Shown here: positions 37,672-39,279 of the stretch, one piece after another
Position numbering within the stretch: position 1 is the stretch's first letter
How the letters are laid out: every line of letters starts with the position of its first letter
NCBI GenBank assembly: GCA_002320035.1
Contig: DCJL01000030.1
Span: forward strand, 751 to 40,029
Source of the DNA: Clostridiales bacterium UBA1701
GTDB lineage: Bacteria; Bacillota; Clostridia; Oscillospirales; Oscillospiraceae
Length of the DNA: 39,279 nucleotides
Direction of reading: 5' to 3'
Made by a program: the position numbers and the translations under genes
The notes under the pieces: model-generated
The model's database searches: none
What the model was told of the DNA's origin: nothing
The model's input: only the letters and a program-made list of their open reading frames with translations

Positions 37672-38652
37672 ATGGCAGATAACAGACGCCCCGAAAATAT
37701 GGAGCGTATCACTACTCCCCAGCTGGCTGAGGCTTTTATTAACGAGCAGTTGGCCCAGCTCCGCGCCCAGATCGGCGATAAAAAGGTTCTTCTCGCCCTC
37801 TCCGGCGGGGTGGACTCCTCTGTTGTGGCCGCCCTGCTTATAAAGGCTGTCGGCCGCCAGCTCACCTGCGTGCATGTTAACCATGGCCTGCTTCGCAAGG
37901 GCGAGCCCGAGCAGGTGGTGGAGGTTTTTCGCAACCAGATGAACGCGAATCTTGTCTATGTGGACGCGGTTGACCGTTTTCTGGATAAACTGGCCGGTGT
38001 TGCCGAGCCCGAGGCCAAGCGTAAAATAATCGGCGCCGAGTTCATCCGCGTGTTCGAAGAAGAGGCCCGCAAGCTTGACGGCATCGAGTTTCTCGCCCAG
38101 GGCACCATTTATCCTGACATTCTTGAAAGCGGCCCTGTGAAAGCCCACCACAATGTGGGCGGTCTGCCTGAGGATCTGCAGTTTGAGCTGGTTGAGCCTC
38201 TGCGGCTTCTGTTTAAGGATGAGGTTCGCGTCGTGGGTAAGGCGCTCGGCCTGCCCGATGCCATGGTGTTCCGCCAGCCCTTCCCTGGCCCCGGCCTTGG
38301 TGTGCGCTGTCTTGGCGCCATCACCCGTGACCGGCTGGAGGCCGTGCGTGAGTCCGATGCGATTCTCCGCGAGGAGTTTGCCAAAAATGGTCTTGCGGGT
38401 AAGGTCTGGCAGTATTTTACAGTCGTGCCCGACTTTAAGTCCACCGGCGTGAAAAACGACCTCCGCTCCTATGACTGGCCCGTTATCATCCGCGCCGTCA
38501 ACACCCGCGACGCCATGACCGCCACCGTGGAGGATGTCCCCTTCGCCCTCCTCCAGCACATAACCCAGCGCATAACCCGGGAAGTCCCCGGCATAAACCG
38601 CGTCCTCTATGACCTGACTCCCAAGCCCACAGGGACCATCGAGTGGGAATAA
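37672..38652 (+). CDS. Stand-alone GMP synthetase (ATP-pyrophosphatase) without glutaminase
   Basis: A 326-residue protein equal to the C-terminal two-thirds of GuaA. It starts near the P-loop (ALSGGVDSSVVAALL, about residues 43-57), continues with VNHGLLRKGE, IIGAEFIRVFEEEARKL, FLAQGTIYPDI and RQPFPGPGLGVR, and ends with the dimerisation domain and GTIEWE. There is no class I glutaminase domain, in contrast to the intact guaA at 26681. It resembles the archaeal GuaAb subunit, which needs ammonia or a separate glutaminase. No glutaminase gene lies beside it. GGAGGA sits 7 bases before ATG 37672; a TTG at 37657 is in frame but sits on that site. Confidence 0.95.
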   Translation: MADNRRPENMERITTPQLAEAFINEQLAQLRAQIGDKKVLLALSGGVDSSVVAALLIKAVGRQLTCVHVNHGLLRKGEPEQVVEVFRNQMNANLVYVDAVDRFLDKLAGVAEPEAKRKIIGAEFIRVFEEEARKLDGIEFLAQGTIYPDILESGPVKAHHNVGGLPEDLQFELVEPLRLLFKDEVRVVGKALGLPDAMVFRQPFPGPGLGVRCLGAITRDRLEAVRESDAILREEFAKNGLAGKVWQYFTVVPDFKSTGVKNDLRSYDWPVIIRAVNTRDAMTATVEDVPFALLQHITQRITREVPGINRVLYDLTPKPTGTIEWE

Positions 38653-38666
38653 TACCTAAAACAGTG

Positions 38667-38691
38667 AAAACCCGCATAAATGCTGGGTTTT
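38667..38691 (+). terminator. Hairpin after the GMP synthetase gene
   Basis: AAAACCC-GCA and TGC-T-GGGTTTT form a short terminator-like stem with a 4-base loop, 15 bases after the stop codon. Confidence 0.7.
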
Positions 38692-38749
38692 GAGGCTTGA
38701 AAAAGTCTCGTGACAAGGTTTTGACAATAAATTCAGATTATTCATAAAT

Positions 38750-38796
38750 AAAGAGCTAACCGATTTTTGTTACAAAGTCTGTTAGCTCTTTTTTAT
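38750..38796 (+). terminator. Second hairpin terminator near the right edge
   Basis: The arms AAGAGCTAAC (38751-38760) and GTTAGCTCTT (38781-38790) with a 20-base spacer are followed by TTTTATG. It separates the GMP synthetase region from AT-rich mobile-element DNA. Confidence 0.72.
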
Positions 38797-38860
38797 GTAG
38801 CTATACTTCCGCAATGTTCAAATATCGATACAAATAGTAAAGTTTATCAAGTAATGCTGG

Positions 38861-39279
38861 GTATCCCTCAAGCAAGCGTTAAAGGCGCAGGGATTTGTCG
38901 GTGTTCACAAGAAAGACAGCGAGTGGGCAAGGTGGATACAAGCTGAAAAAGAACAGCTCGCCGCCATTATGGAACGGCACGGAATTGAATGGGAACACAA
39001 AGGAATTGACCGTCCCCACCTCGAAGTTCTCGATTATAAATTGCAGGAATGTCAGCGAGAATTGGCGGAGTTGGATGCAGTGGTCAAGGGGAAATCTGGC
39101 GAAGCAAATATACTTGAAAGGCAGATTGAAAACTTTACCGAGAGGGCAAGAGTTATCACCACCATTTCACAAAATTTTGAAAACGAGCCTGAATATCCGT
39201 TGCCCGCCCCTGCGGCAATGATGTCGGCACGGAGCTATAAAACCAAGTTTGTCGATTGTAGGTTTGACAATGATGAGTT
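38861..39279 (+). pseudogene. MobV/Pre-type plasmid relaxase, N-terminally truncated, runs off the window
   Basis: The frame that is open from 38855 to the end of the window gives SLKQALKAQGFVGVHKKDSE, then EWARWIQAEKEQLAAIMERHGIEWE, HLEVLDYKLQECQRELAEL and a coiled region. This is the C-terminal part of MobV (Pre/Mob) relaxases, enzymes that nick and mobilise plasmids and transposons. A TAA at 38852-38854 ends the frame on the left, and the catalytic N-terminus with its HxDE-type motif is missing, so it cannot act alone. The DNA is more AT-rich than the rest of the window. It marks the end of an integrated or decayed mobile element. Confidence 0.78.

Noticed and set aside
38895..39221. 108-codon frame starting with MSVFTRKT at the right edge
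   Set aside because: It is out of phase with the MobV-like frame, which shows clear family wording, so this one is a shadow.
1..39279. CRISPR array or rRNA genes
   Set aside because: No series of spaced direct repeats and no conserved rRNA segment were found.

Overview
The window looks like chromosomal DNA of an anaerobic, spore-forming, fairly GC-rich Clostridia bacterium, most likely gut-type Oscillospiraceae. This is inferred from a spoVT gene, TTGACA/TATAAT promoters with 17-bp spacers, AGGAGG ribosome sites, B12, Mg2+ and PyrR leader RNAs, and Firmicutes-type gene families. No taxonomic search was possible. There is no rRNA and no CRISPR array. About 30 intact genes are visible, together with an unusually large number of broken ones. 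|| Left part (1-11.5 kb): a tRNA-Asp gene and the edge of a second tRNA. A leftward operon encodes a small siroheme/ferredoxin protein and a FecCD/BtuCD-type ABC importer. Rightward genes follow for a PLP aminotransferase, a MATE exporter, ProC and SpoVT. Next is a TetR regulator flanked by two inverted copies of one operator, with two tiny downstream ORFs, one of them interrupted by an amber codon. A cobalamin riboswitch then controls a DUF4430 lipoprotein-like protein and an ECF S component, which together look like a corrinoid uptake module. || Middle (11.5-21.4 kb): a SnoaL-like protein, then a leftward SPFH / ribbon-helix-helix / ABC exporter operon whose promoter carries a clear inverted-repeat operator, then cysE. 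Divergent from cysE is an operon of three tandem paralogous leucine-rich-repeat lipoproteins. This is the least explained system in the window and the best candidate for something undescribed. || Nucleotide block (21.4-28.2 kb): pyrG-nadE-purB-purA-guaA, a compact rightward run of CTP, NAD, AMP and GMP synthesis genes preceded by a structured leader. || Right part (28.2-39.3 kb): an M-box riboswitch with mgtE, a frameshifted GNAT, an IclR fragment, a DUF2975/XRE/DUF4153 membrane operon and a BilS-like flavodoxin. A leftward cytosine uptake and deamination operon (codB-codA) under a PyrR-type attenuator follows, with a decayed second codB at its end. Then come a second GNAT and a free-standing GMP synthetase domain that lacks the glutaminase. 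A truncated MobV relaxase reading frame runs off the right edge and marks mobile-element DNA. || The nucleotide genes form a coherent theme across the window: CTP, AMP and GMP synthesis, cytosine salvage, and a second ammonia-type GMP synthetase. Several remnants (an ATC hydrolase-like gene and the second codB) share one form of decay, in which an N-terminus is fused in frame to a C-terminal part.
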